Source: Sediminibacillus dalangtanensis (GTDB taxonomy: Bacteria > Bacillota > Bacilli > Bacillales > Amphibacillaceae). From it: a stretch of 64,000 nt of DNA. The stretch's first letter is position 1. Each line of letters begins with the position of its first letter. A model generated the notes under the pieces. It was not told the origin of the DNA, searched no databases, and saw only the letters and a list, made by a program, of their open reading frames with translations. The stretch lies in NCBI RefSeq assembly GCF_017792025.1, contig NZ_CP046956.1, forward strand, positions 2,914,001 through 2,978,000, written 5' to 3'. Of this stretch, positions 23,898-32,808 are shown in pieces. The translations under genes were made by a program, and so were the position numbers.

Positions 23898-24814
23898 TAA
23901 TCCACCTCCTGTCTAGCTGAATTGATTGCCTTTGCTACAAACCCATCGTTTTCCTCCAAATACTTTCGGGAAATGCTTCTGCTAACATTTGCCTCCAGCA
24001 TAACCAGGGCTTCTTTAATGCTCCATTCTGATTCCGACAGTTTGGAATAGGCGACAGATTCGCTTACTGATGTCAGCTTGCTCAAAATCCGACACGCTCT
24101 TCTTCTTAGTTTTTCATTAGACGCCTGAAGATCCACCATATAGTTCTGATAGACCTTTCCGAGTTTTATCATAGTCGTTGTACTCATCATATTCAGTACC
24201 ATTTTTTGCGCAGTTCCTGCTTTCATTCTAGTAGACCCTGTCACTACCTCGGGGCCTGTGATCGTTTCAATTGCGACATCCGCATAATCGGAAATAACGG
24301 AGCCAGGATTGCACGAAATGCTGACCGTACCAGCATCCATTATTCCCGCATACTTCAATGCTCCTACTACATAAGGAGTAGAGCCGCTTGCTGCTATTCC
24401 GACAACCACATCAGCGGAGCACAGTTCCTCATCCGCCAAATCTTCCGCGGTTTGATTTTCGTTATCTTCTACTCCTTCAAGGGAATGTACAAGCGCATAA
24501 TATCCTCCTGCAATCAATCCCTTTACTAAATTGGCGGGGGTGTTATATGTTGGAGGACATTCAGAGGCATCCAGTACTCCCAACCTTCCGCTTGTCCCTG
24601 CCCCAACATAGAATAAACGTCCACCATTTTTAATACTTGCGACTATTAAATCCACAGCTTTATGGATATTTGGTATTTGTTGTTTTACAGCCGAAGCAAC
24701 TGAGCTATCTTCTTCATTGATGAGCGTCAATATTTCTTCCGAATCCATTTCATCTATCTTTCGGCTTGAATAATTTGTCTCTTCGGTAACAAGCTGTCTT
24801 TTTTTCACGTCCAT
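23897..24814 (-). CDS. murQ: N-acetylmuramic acid 6-phosphate etherase MurQ
   Basis: SIS-fold lyase that removes D-lactate from MurNAc-6-P, giving GlcNAc-6-P for NagA and NagB (encoded at the left of this window). Signature GAGTSGRLGVLDASECPPTY near residue 75, second loop GIAASGSTPYVVGAL, and GSTRMKAGTAQKMVLNM. 305 aa from ATG 24814 with AGGAG eight bases before; a TTG six bases earlier is too close. Adjacent anmK and murR confirm the pathway. Confidence 0.95.
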   Translation of the reverse strand: MDVKKRQLVTEETNYSSRKIDEMDSEEILTLINEEDSSVASAVKQQIPNIHKAVDLIVASIKNGGRLFYVGAGTSGRLGVLDASECPPTYNTPANLVKGLIAGGYYALVHSLEGVEDNENQTAEDLADEELCSADVVVGIAASGSTPYVVGALKYAGIMDAGTVSISCNPGSVISDYADVAIETITGPEVVTGSTRMKAGTAQKMVLNMMSTTTMIKLGKVYQNYMVDLQASNEKLRRRACRILSKLTSVSESVAYSKLSESEWSIKEALVMLEANVSRSISRKYLEENDGFVAKAINSARQEVD

Positions 24815-24833
24815 CCCCAACGCTCCTCATATA

Positions 24834-25661
24834 CTATTTCATTTTCGGATCCAGAATGTCTCTTAAACTATCTCCAAAAAGATTAAAGCAAAAGATTGTG
24901 AATACAATGGCGCCTGCCGGGAACAAGATTGTCCAAGGGGCGAATTCCATATATGTTCTGCTCGCATCAAGCATTACTCCCCATGAAGGATTCGGGGGCT
25001 GGATACCCAAACCTAAAAAACTCAAGGCTGCTTCTGTTAGAATTGCTCCGGACAAAGCCAGTGTGATCTGTACAATGAAAGGAGCAAGTATATTAGGGGT
25101 TATATGTTTAAGTATTATATTTATCGGAGTTACACCGATCGCCACGGCACTTGTGATATACTCATTTTCCTTCACAGCGATTACCGCAGCCCTTACTGTC
25201 CGGGTGAATACGGGAGTAAAAACAATCCCTATGGCTATCATGGTGTTCGTCAAGCTGGGACCCAAAACAGCAACTATAGCCAATGCTAGTAAAATATCAG
25301 GGAAAGCAAAAAAGACATCCATGATCCTCATGATTACCTGATCAACTTTGCCTTGAAAATACCCACTAATCAAACCGAATATCAAGCCGCATCCGGCTCC
25401 GATACCTACGGCAATAATTCCCACCTTTAAAGATACTTGCGTGCCATATACAATTCGTGAAAATATATCGCGGCCAAATTCATCGGTCCCAAATATAAAC
25501 TGTTTGCTCGGTCCTTCCATTGTATGGTCTGTAAACATCTGTTCCGGACTATAGGGGGCGATAAAGGGGGAGAGTAGTCCGATCAATATGACAATGAAGA
25601 TGCCAAGAAAACCTATTAAACCAACCTTATCTTTTCTCAATCTTTCAAAAAAACTTTTCAT
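24834..25661 (-). CDS. Peptide-type ABC permease (DppC/OppC)
   Basis: Inner-membrane permease. N-terminal OppC_N segment (LIGFLGIFIVILIGLLSPFIAPYSP), the FGTDEFGRDIFSRIVYGTQVSL signature, then the binding-protein-dependent transport domain with the EAA-like loop around SAVAIGVTPINIILKHITPNI and the end motif AALSFLGLGIQPPNPSWGVML. 275 aa. Partner of the DppB-like gene just upstream in the operon. Confidence 0.92.
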   Translation of the reverse strand: MKSFFERLRKDKVGLIGFLGIFIVILIGLLSPFIAPYSPEQMFTDHTMEGPSKQFIFGTDEFGRDIFSRIVYGTQVSLKVGIIAVGIGAGCGLIFGLISGYFQGKVDQVIMRIMDVFFAFPDILLALAIVAVLGPSLTNTMIAIGIVFTPVFTRTVRAAVIAVKENEYITSAVAIGVTPINIILKHITPNILAPFIVQITLALSGAILTEAALSFLGLGIQPPNPSWGVMLDASRTYMEFAPWTILFPAGAIVFTIFCFNLFGDSLRDILDPKMK

Positions 25662-25695
25662 TTCACCACTCTTTTCCCTGAATCATTCCACTTAC

Positions 25696-26640
25696 TTATT
25701 TATACGTTATTCTTGGATCCAGATAGGAATAAAGGAGATCAACTAATAAATTGATCAATACAAAAACAAATGCAATAAAAAGAACTGCACCCTGTACAAC
25801 TGTAAAGTCCCTTTGCGTAATAGCGGTAAGGACAAGTTGGCCTAACCCGGGAAGCGAAAAGATTTGTTCAATGATGACTGTTCCACCCAGTAGTGTGCCG
25901 ATTTGCATGCCTATGATTGTAAGAATCGGAATCATTGCATTCCGTAGGGCGTGTTGAAAGATAACTACTCTTTCCCTTGCCCCCTTTGCTCTAATAGTAC
26001 GGATAAAATCCTGCCGCAAAACCTCCAGGATAGAGGAACGGGTCATGCGCATGACAGCTCCTGCCATTGCAGTTCCCAATACAATCGACGGGAGGATCAT
26101 GATCTGCAGATTGGTGGCAGGATCTGCAAAAAAACCGACATAGCCAACTGGCGGACTGTAGGAAAAGAACAAAGCAAGGATGAGAATTAAAACAGTGGCT
26201 AATGCAAAGTTAGGAACAGACACACCTAGCAAAGATATAAGCCTCACTCCAAAGTCTGCTTTGGAGTTTCTCTTTATAGCAGCAACTATTCCTAACGGGA
26301 TAGCGATAATCCAGGAAATGACCGCCGAAATAAGGGTTAACTCAAATGTTAATTTAAATCGATTTAGAATATCCGGCAAAACTTCCTTACCTGTTCTCAT
26401 TGATTCACCAAAGTCCCCTGTAAGAACCCCCGCCATCCATTCAAAATACTGTTGATAGATAGGCAGATTCAATCCGAAATCCTCCCGCAGTTGTCTAAGT
26501 GATTCCGGGGTGGCATCTGTACCGAGAATGGTCATAGCCACATCTCCTGGTACGATTCTCATGATCACAAAGATAAAAACGGAAACACCAAATAATACTG
26601 GAACAAGCATTAATAAACGTCTGATTATATATGCATACAT
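25696..26640 (-). CDS. Peptide-type ABC permease (DppB/OppB)
   Basis: Permease with N-terminal MYAYIIRRLLMLVPVLFGV and the usual FVIMRIVPGDVAMTILG, five or six transmembrane segments and the EAA loop around RTIRAKGARERVVIFQHALRN; ends SYLDPRITYK as most DppB proteins do. 314 aa. Forms the translocation path with the DppC-like protein. Confidence 0.92.
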   Translation of the reverse strand: MYAYIIRRLLMLVPVLFGVSVFIFVIMRIVPGDVAMTILGTDATPESLRQLREDFGLNLPIYQQYFEWMAGVLTGDFGESMRTGKEVLPDILNRFKLTFELTLISAVISWIIAIPLGIVAAIKRNSKADFGVRLISLLGVSVPNFALATVLILILALFFSYSPPVGYVGFFADPATNLQIMILPSIVLGTAMAGAVMRMTRSSILEVLRQDFIRTIRAKGARERVVIFQHALRNAMIPILTIIGMQIGTLLGGTVIIEQIFSLPGLGQLVLTAITQRDFTVVQGAVLFIAFVFVLINLLVDLLYSYLDPRITYK

Positions 26641-26693
26641 CTAGTCACCCTCAATGCCAAGAGAATAGGAAGGGCTGACAAGCAGCCCTCAAA

Positions 26694-28253
26694 TCATTTT
26701 TTATAAACCTCCACAATTTCTTCCCCATTATGCGGATAAGGGGTAAATCCTTCTACACTGTCTCTGACTGCTACGTAATTCATTGGAGAAACCAGGAATA
26801 AGTTTGGTGACAAATTAATTATTTGTTCCTGAGCCTGCGCATAAATTTCCTTGCGTTCTGCTTTATCTAAAGTCTTCCTTCCTTTTTCTACTAAATTATC
26901 ATATTCCTCATTCGAAAAATTCCAGACATTTGCAGAACCTTCGGTATTAAAAAAGTAGTTTAACGAACGATCTGGATCAGTCCCAGAACCATTTCGACCA
27001 ACAAGAACATCGGCAGAGGTATTGGACCATGTGTCAATATACTCTCCCCATTCAATTTGGTTGATTTCTGCTTGAACACCTATCTCTTTCCACTGCTGTT
27101 GTAATAGTTGAGCCGTATCGACCATGTCTGGATAAGTTGATGCCGTGGTAATGACGGTTTCGAATCCATCTGGATAACCCGCTTCCGCCAGAAGGTCTTT
27201 GGCCATTTCCAAATTCCTTTGGTAAAGTTCTTCCTTTGAAACATCTATTGCCCAATCTCCCATGGAAGGAGCGACAGGACCAGAGACCACTGCATCGCCA
27301 TCCCAGACTATTTCTGCAATGCTTTGGCGGTCAGTTGCCAGACTTAATGCTTGACGTACTTTTTCATTGTTAAAAGGTTCTTTATCGACATTGAAACCGA
27401 CATAACTATATTCAAGGGACTGATAATCCATAATATTCACACCATCTTGATCCTGCAGCAACGATGCAGATTTGGCAGATAATGTCGTTAAATCCACTTC
27501 TCCCGTACGGATAGCTGACAGTCTTGATGATTCTTCTTTCATCGTGTTATAAACGACTTCGTCCAATTTCGGTTGATCGTCAATATAATAATCTTCATTT
27601 TTGACTAAGGTTACATGATTGTCCGGAACCCATTCTTCCAATTTAAACGGCCCGGTTCCCACAGCCGTTTGTTGCAAGTCTTCATTCTCTTCCACTACTT
27701 CTTTAGGTACCACGACGGCACTGGCATTTGTCAAGTAAGAAAGAAAGGTGGCATCAGGCTCACTTAAAGTAAACTTGACAGTATAATCATCTTCCGCCTC
27801 GACTTTTTCAACATTGGAAAAATACGACGCGATATGAGAAGCGGTTTCTTCATCCAAAATTCGTTCGAAGCTATACACCACATCATCGGCGTTCATTTCA
27901 CGTCCATTGTGGAACTTTACGCCTTCTACCAGATGAAAAACATAGGAGGTATCATCAGGTTGTTCCCAGTCTGTTGCCAATTGCCCTTTCACTTCCATAT
28001 TTTCATCAAAAGTAAGTAGCCCCTCGTAGATTTGCGAATAAATTCTTATAGATGAATGTGCCGGTGTCTTGTGTGGATCCAACCCTGCCGGCTCTTGGTC
28101 ATTCGCTATGTTTAAGACTTGTTCTTCGGCATTCTCGCCTTTTGCCTCTCCACTGTTCTCTCCTCCCCCGGTTTCATCTGAAGAACACCCGGCAACGATT
28201 AGTGAAATAAAAAGGAACAAACATGGCAGCCACTTTCTTCTTTTTCCCATCAT
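26694..28253 (-). CDS. Peptide-type ABC substrate-binding lipoprotein
   Basis: Extracellular SBP family 5 (OppA/DppA) lipoprotein: signal with lipobox IVAGC near residue 22, an acidic linker, then FVFHLVEGVKFHNGREMNADDVVYSF-type core split around VKFHNG, GTGPFKLEEW, YVGFNVDKEPFNNEKVRQALSLA and WGEYIDTWSN. 519 aa. In this operon it probably binds murein tripeptides or MurNAc-peptides; the exact ligand cannot be read. Set between the serine hydrolase and the permeases. Confidence 0.92.
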   Translation of the reverse strand: MMGKRRKWLPCLFLFISLIVAGCSSDETGGGENSGEAKGENAEEQVLNIANDQEPAGLDPHKTPAHSSIRIYSQIYEGLLTFDENMEVKGQLATDWEQPDDTSYVFHLVEGVKFHNGREMNADDVVYSFERILDEETASHIASYFSNVEKVEAEDDYTVKFTLSEPDATFLSYLTNASAVVVPKEVVEENEDLQQTAVGTGPFKLEEWVPDNHVTLVKNEDYYIDDQPKLDEVVYNTMKEESSRLSAIRTGEVDLTTLSAKSASLLQDQDGVNIMDYQSLEYSYVGFNVDKEPFNNEKVRQALSLATDRQSIAEIVWDGDAVVSGPVAPSMGDWAIDVSKEELYQRNLEMAKDLLAEAGYPDGFETVITTASTYPDMVDTAQLLQQQWKEIGVQAEINQIEWGEYIDTWSNTSADVLVGRNGSGTDPDRSLNYFFNTEGSANVWNFSNEEYDNLVEKGRKTLDKAERKEIYAQAQEQIINLSPNLFLVSPMNYVAVRDSVEGFTPYPHNGEEIVEVYKK

Positions 28254-28254
28254 T

Positions 28255-29328
28255 TTATAAATCCCCCTTTAATTTTTCATATCTCTTAAGTACTGTTTCA
28301 AATATTTCTTTTCTAAAAGGATTGATATTTTTCGGTTTTTCAACATGAAGACGGTTTGTAAGAATTCCTACGGTCAACTTTTTTTCAGGTACAACCCAAA
28401 TAGAAGTTCCTGTGAATCCCGTATGCCCCGCACCTTCAGGAAATACACCACCCACTTCCCAGCCAAGCCCGCGATTGTGTGCTTGCCGATCAAGACTGTA
28501 ATCAATCAGTTCCTTCCTTATCAATTGCTTACCTTTATAACTTCCTCCTTTCACATATAAATCGCCTAATTTCATTAAATCTTTTATATTAGAAAACAAA
28601 CCAGCGTGACCTGACTTTCCAGAAAAGAAATAATAAGCATTTCCATCATTCACATCCCCAGATATCGGATGATGAAGTGACCGCCAATCTTCAAACCGTA
28701 AGTTCCTGTCTTCACACATTTTCATCTCTGTTCTATTTCCAAATTCTGTAGCAGCAATCTCAGAATGCTTTGAAGGCTGATAAGTCAGGGAGGACAACTC
28801 TAATGGTTTTCCTATATGCTGGTTTACAACTATTTCTAAATCTTCGTTAAACTGCTCTTTTACTACTTCACCCAATAACATGAAATTTAAATCACTATAA
28901 ATTACCTCGTCACTGCTTCTCTCTATCAAATCTATTTCCTCAAGTACTTCAAAAAAATTATCGTTGGGTAAATTGGTGTAAAAAGGATGCCACGCTTTCA
29001 GTCCAGAAGTGTGCGTTAGTAATTGGTTAATTGTTATATTCGCTAATGTGGAATTTCTTGATGTAATCGGAAGGCAATGTTTTAACGGTGTTGAAAGAAA
29101 AATCTTCTTTTTCATGATTAATTGTAGGATAATCGTGGTGGTGAAAATTTTAGTGATACTGGCTAGATCAAAAATGGTATGTGGTTTCGTATCCAAATTT
29201 TTTACAAGGTCTGCTTTCCCGTAAGCTTTAAGAAAAACCGTTTGCCCATCAATGGATATAGAACAAACTCCTCCAGAAAAGAAATTACATTGGAGAAATC
29301 GCTCAAATATTCGATCGATTTCGTCCAT
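28255..29328 (-). CDS. Serine hydrolase of the beta-lactamase/DD-peptidase family
   Basis: Class C beta-lactamase fold enzyme with SxxK in LASITKIFTT (about residue 57), the Tyr loop IYSDLNFMLLG and the third motif HTGFTGTS. No signal peptide, so it acts in the cytoplasm, unlike secreted penicillin-binding proteins. 357 aa; ATG after AAGGGGGG. B. subtilis AmiE (YbbE), a muramyl-L-alanine amidase in the murQ operon, has the same fold, so here it may split the peptide from imported muropeptides before AnmK acts. That role is inferred from context. Confidence 0.85.
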   Translation of the reverse strand: MDEIDRIFERFLQCNFFSGGVCSISIDGQTVFLKAYGKADLVKNLDTKPHTIFDLASITKIFTTTIILQLIMKKKIFLSTPLKHCLPITSRNSTLANITINQLLTHTSGLKAWHPFYTNLPNDNFFEVLEEIDLIERSSDEVIYSDLNFMLLGEVVKEQFNEDLEIVVNQHIGKPLELSSLTYQPSKHSEIAATEFGNRTEMKMCEDRNLRFEDWRSLHHPISGDVNDGNAYYFFSGKSGHAGLFSNIKDLMKLGDLYVKGGSYKGKQLIRKELIDYSLDRQAHNRGLGWEVGGVFPEGAGHTGFTGTSIWVVPEKKLTVGILTNRLHVEKPKNINPFRKEIFETVLKRYEKLKGDL

Positions 29329-29346
29329 AGGCGTCCCCCCTTAAAA

Positions 29347-30192
29347 TCAAAATCTGTTTTGAATAATATTTCTTGTCTTATCTAGAAAGCCAATTGATTC
29401 TTGATAGTTTTTAGAAGCTAATCCAGTAAATAATATGTCGACAATATTAAGTTGGGCGATTCTGGAAGCAGTTGCTCCACTTCTAATGCTTTGTTCTAGA
29501 TTGGAAGCAAATAGATTAACATTTGATAAGCCTTGCACCTCGTTATTTCCATAACTGGTGATGGAAATAACAGAAGCTTTATTTTGGCGGGCTATTTTTA
29601 TCGTATCGACAATTTCTTTGGTTTCCCCTGAATAAGAAACCGCAAGAACTACATCTTCTTTGGTGAGGTGAACAGCGGAAGTGAGTTGGGCATGACTGTC
29701 CGTCAGTGCTTCACACCATTTGTTGATCCTTTTGCATTTCTGTTCAAAGTCCTGCGCCACGATGGCCGACGCCCCTACGCCAACTACTAAGATTTTTCTT
29801 GCGTTTTCCAACATTGTAACCGCAACTTCCATGGAATTCTCATTCAGGACAGATAAGGTGTCTTCTATTGATTGGAGATTATTACTAGATACAACTTCAA
29901 TGATTTCCTTGATGCTTGCAGAAGTAGAGATGTCCTGATATCTCTCTTGCTGTGACCCTCGTTTATTAACAGATGCCGAAATACTTAACTTTAATTCTCG
30001 AAATCCATTAAACTGGAGGGACCTGCACATACGAATAATGGTAGCTTCACTAGCTTCGCACCCCTTGGATAACTGAGCGATTGGCATCGCAAGTATCTTG
30101 TCAGGATCTTTTAATATGTACTGGGCCACCTTTCTTTCTGAGGGCTTCAAAGTTGTTAATCCTTGTCTTATTCTTTCTAAACCATCATTCAT
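29347..30192 (-). CDS. RpiR/MurR-family regulator of wall recycling
   Basis: Repressor with an N-terminal RpiR helix-turn-helix (LKPSERKVAQYILKDPDKIL, then EASEATIIRMCRSL) and a C-terminal SIS sugar-phosphate domain (KILVVGVGASAIVAQDF, VLAVSYSGETKE). MurR senses MurNAc-6-P in E. coli. ATG 30192 (281 aa) follows GGAGGATTACGG; the longer frame to 30216 lacks a site. It is the first gene of the operon it probably controls, and a 15-bp perfect palindrome overlaps its promoter. Confidence 0.9.
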   Translation of the reverse strand: MNDGLERIRQGLTTLKPSERKVAQYILKDPDKILAMPIAQLSKGCEASEATIIRMCRSLQFNGFRELKLSISASVNKRGSQQERYQDISTSASIKEIIEVVSSNNLQSIEDTLSVLNENSMEVAVTMLENARKILVVGVGASAIVAQDFEQKCKRINKWCEALTDSHAQLTSAVHLTKEDVVLAVSYSGETKEIVDTIKIARQNKASVISITSYGNNEVQGLSNVNLFASNLEQSIRSGATASRIAQLNIVDILFTGLASKNYQESIGFLDKTRNIIQNRF

Positions 30193-30256
30193 CCGTAATC
30201 CTCCATTAACACTCATTGAAATTATGAAGTTTTATTACATTAATTATTCGTTTTAG

Positions 30257-30299
30257 TGTAGTTAAACTACATTCTAATGGATGATTCTTCAGAGGTCAA
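30257..30299 (-). promoter_or_regulatory. Promoter and palindromic operator of the wall-recycling operon
   Basis: Minus strand -35 TTGACC (30294-30299), 17-bp spacer, -10 TAGAAT (30271-30276), both five of six. TGTAGTT-N-AACTACA (30257-30271) is a perfect palindrome covering the start of transcription, and is the obvious MurR-like operator. Confidence 0.78.
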
Positions 30300-30411
30300 C
30301 TTATTTTTACAATTTTCTTAAAATTTACGCTATTGAATTCACAAACACCCCATCCCTCGACAAGAGTTCCTGAAAAATCCTTTTGTATCTAAAACGGCTG
30401 GCAAAGTTTGT

Positions 30412-30534
30412 TGTTGATACCACCGTCCACCTGTCGGTGGATGCTTATCACGGGAACGGACTCATCCCGGAATCAACAGAAGCCCATCTAAAAAGAGGGA
30501 TTTTCTTTGATTTATAAAAGAAAATCCCTCTTTT
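30412..30534 (+). ncRNA. Candidate structured RNA with terminator, family unknown
   Basis: TGTTGAT (30412-30418) pairs with ATCAACA (30472-30478). Inside are two more hairpins: CCACCG/CGGTGG (30420-30425, 30435-30440; or TCCACC/GGTGGA) and CGGGA/TCCCG (30451-30455, 30465-30469), giving a three-way junction. It is followed by an 18-bp perfect terminator stem (30491-30508 with 30517-30534) and T-run. The layout resembles a riboswitch or small RNA, but I match no known class and see no intact gene downstream. Confidence 0.4.
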
Positions 30535-30540
30535 TTCTTT
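30491..30540 (+). terminator. Strong terminator after the structured-RNA candidate
   Basis: AAAAGAGGGATTTTCTTT pairs exactly with AAAGAAAATCCCTCTTTT around an 8-base loop, followed by more T. Confidence 0.8.
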
Positions 30541-30831
30541 TACGATGAAGGAGTACAAAAGGCTAGACCGTCAATTATCCAGGAATTTTTAGTCCATACG
30601 AATAACTCTACATACGGTGGTCCCTGAAAATCATATTCTTCGGGAAAGCAATAAGCTTTTAGAGGTTTATGACGAACCGAAGGACAAATATTTTCCTGAC
30701 AATGGACGAAAGCAGTTCCGAAGTCGTCTTATTTGTGGAGCTCGAAGGCATGCACATTCACACGGAACATGTAAAACGAATCCGTTAAACTAATGAAGGA
30801 ATAGAGCGACAAACCTCTTGAAATTAGACGG
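30541..30831. other. Stretch without a supportable gene between two terminators
   Basis: Between two perfect 18-bp terminators. GATGAAGGAG at 30544-30553 looks like a ribosome site but leads to a 15-codon frame only. A 39-codon frame at 30669-30788 (starting MTNRRTNIF, ending HTEHVKRIR) has no ribosome site. It may be the decayed remains of a gene once controlled by the structured RNA. Confidence 0.4.
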
Positions 30832-30878
30832 AAAGCGGTCTGTATGGAAATTAAATTCCATACAGACCGCTTTTTAAA
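30832..30878. terminator. Bidirectional terminator after the oxidoreductase gene
   Basis: AAAGCGGTCTGTATGGAA (30832-30849) pairs exactly with TTCCATACAGACCGCTTT (30856-30873); the plus-strand tail is TTTTTAAAA. It can end the sugar ABC operon on the minus strand too. Confidence 0.7.
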
Positions 30879-30937
30879 ATTCTACTATCATAGAGCTTCA
30901 GTTTTTCAGTAGCCTCTTCGACAGGATGGTTTTTAAA

Positions 30938-31930
30938 TCACAACCGCACTGCTTCCCCAGTCACAATCGACTTATAACAGGCATCGATTGTTCTGATATT
31001 GTTCAGCATTTTTTCTTCCGTGTACAGCAAAGGCTTATCTTCCAAAACAGCCTCGGAAAAATGCTCGACTTGCAGTTTGTACTGATCGCCTTCGATACGC
31101 ATTTCAACCGACTCTCCGTCCGAATTCGTAATCCGCAACAAACCAGCACCACCTGGATTTTTGTCGGGACGGTAGGCGTTCTCCACCTCGATTTTCCCGG
31201 TAGATCCAACCACTTCATAACTATTTACCGGCAACTGTTCGAAGCTGCAGTCAAACACCGCTTCCACTCCGCTTGCAAAAGAAAGAGTGCCGGCGACTGT
31301 AGTATCAACTTTTGCCGAATGTTGCTTAGCATGCGCGTACACCTGAATCGGTTCTTCCTGCAAAATCTCCCGAATGGAATGGAGGCAATAACAGCCGACA
31401 TCATATATCGATCCACCACCCAACTCCTTGTTCAGCCTGATGTTTTGCGGGTCATTCTGCAGGAGGAAGGAAAAACTGGCCCTAATCAAGGAAATCTCGC
31501 CAATCTCTCCTTGCCTAATCAAGTCTCTGACTTTTTCGTGCAGTGGATGAAATTGATACATGAAAGCTTCCATAAACTTGACGTCATGTTCATTACAAGC
31601 TGCCAGCATCTCCTGCAGTTCTGTTTCATTCAAAGCAGCTGGTTTCTCGCACAAAACGTGTTTGCCATGTTTGGCCGCTTCGATCACCCAATGCTTATGA
31701 AGACTGTTTGGAAGCGGGATGTACACCGCATCAATTTCTGGGTCTTCAAGTAACTGTTCGTAACTTGTGTACGCTTTGTTGATACCGAGTTCTGCTGCAG
31801 CCTGCTTGGCTTTATCGCCTCGGCTGGCAATGGCGGCAGCTTCAGCGTTGATCGAGCGCTCAATCGCCGGAATCAGCTGCTTTTTTCCAATACTCGCTGT
31901 ACTGAGTATTCCCCAATTCACTTTCTTCAC
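30938..31930 (-). CDS. Gfo/Idh/MocA-family NAD(P)-dependent oxidoreductase
   Basis: Sugar or polyol dehydrogenase fold: N-terminal Rossmann GILSTASIGKKQLIPAI, the family EKP motif in VLCEKPAALN, substrate domain with GGGSIYDVGCYCLHSIREIL (catalytic Asp/His region GCYCLHS). Begins at GTG 31930 (330 aa) after GAGAGGCGG; an in-frame ATG seven codons upstream has a poorer site. Last gene of the ABC sugar operon, so it probably oxidises or reduces the imported sugar; substrate unknown. Confidence 0.85.
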   Translation of the reverse strand: MKKVNWGILSTASIGKKQLIPAIERSINAEAAAIASRGDKAKQAAAELGINKAYTSYEQLLEDPEIDAVYIPLPNSLHKHWVIEAAKHGKHVLCEKPAALNETELQEMLAACNEHDVKFMEAFMYQFHPLHEKVRDLIRQGEIGEISLIRASFSFLLQNDPQNIRLNKELGGGSIYDVGCYCLHSIREILQEEPIQVYAHAKQHSAKVDTTVAGTLSFASGVEAVFDCSFEQLPVNSYEVVGSTGKIEVENAYRPDKNPGGAGLLRITNSDGESVEMRIEGDQYKLQVEHFSEAVLEDKPLLYTEEKMLNNIRTIDACYKSIVTGEAVRL

Positions 31931-31986
31931 GTTTATCCGCCTCTCTTTCATTTACTTCCGGTTCCATCTAGCTGTCTACTACTAGT

Positions 31987-32808
31987 TTAGCCTTTGACAG
32001 ATCCGGCGAGCAAGCCGCGGACAAAGTATTTTCCGAGTAAAATATAGACCAGCAGCGTCGGCAGCGCAGCCAGCAATGCACCAGCCATCTGTACGTTCCA
32101 TTGGACGATTTGACTTCCGGACAAATTCTGCAGGGCCACCATGACTGGCTGGCTATCCGAGTTGGTAATGGTCACGGCGAACAAAAATTCATTCCAAATA
32201 TTGGTGAACTGCCATATCGCCACGACGACAAAACCGGTGATCGATAACGGAATGATGATATGCCGGAAGATTCCCAGGAAATTGGCACCGTCGATTTTAG
32301 CCGCTTCCAGCATGGTATCAGGAATGTTGGCATAAAAATTACGGAACATCAGGGTCGTGATCGGCAGTCCATAAACCACGTGGGTCAGGACGAGTCCGGC
32401 AATAGAATTGTACAATTCGATATTGCGTAAAAACTGAATCAGTGGAATCAGGATACTTTGATAAGGAATAAACATTCCGAACAAAATGACCGTAAAAATC
32501 AATTCCGATCCTTTGAACTTCCACTTGGACAACACATATCCATTCATCGCACCAAGTAACGCAGACAATAATGTCGCTGGCACTACCAGGTACACACTGT
32601 TCATGAAATTCGGTGCTAGTTCCGAGAATGCATGGGAATAGCTGCTAAAGTCAATCGCGGAAGGTAATGCCCACATATTCGCTAAGGATACCTCATCCAA
32701 TGGCTTCAAGCTGGTGACGAGGATAACGTAAACCGGCGTCAGGAAAAGGACGGCCATCACAATTAAGATGAAATATTTGATTGTTTTCCAAACGTTGAAT
32801 GTAGCCAT
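31987..32808 (-). CDS. CUT1 sugar ABC permease (MalG/LacG type)
   Basis: Membrane permease, 273 aa, six segments beginning [28 protein letters not shown] loop [25 protein letters not shown]; ends [13 protein letters not shown] as is typical. Overlaps the MalF-type gene by one base. No ATPase gene accompanies it, as for many Bacillus CUT1 systems that share MsmX. Confidence 0.92.
   Translation of the reverse strand: MATFNVWKTIKYFILIVMAVLFLTPVYVILVTSLKPLDEVSLANMWALPSAIDFSSYSHAFSELAPNFMNSVYLVVPATLLSALLGAMNGYVLSKWKFKGSELIFTVILFGMFIPYQSILIPLIQFLRNIELYNSIAGLVLTHVVYGLPITTLMFRNFYANIPDTMLEAAKIDGANFLGIFRHIIIPLSITGFVVVAIWQFTNIWNEFLFAVTITNSDSQPVMVALQNLSGSQIVQWNVQMAGALLAALPTLLVYILLGKYFVRGLLAGSVKG

Noticed and set aside
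30926..31753. 275-codon plus-strand frame
   Set aside because: Antisense to the Gfo/Idh oxidoreductase, whose motifs are intact on the other strand.
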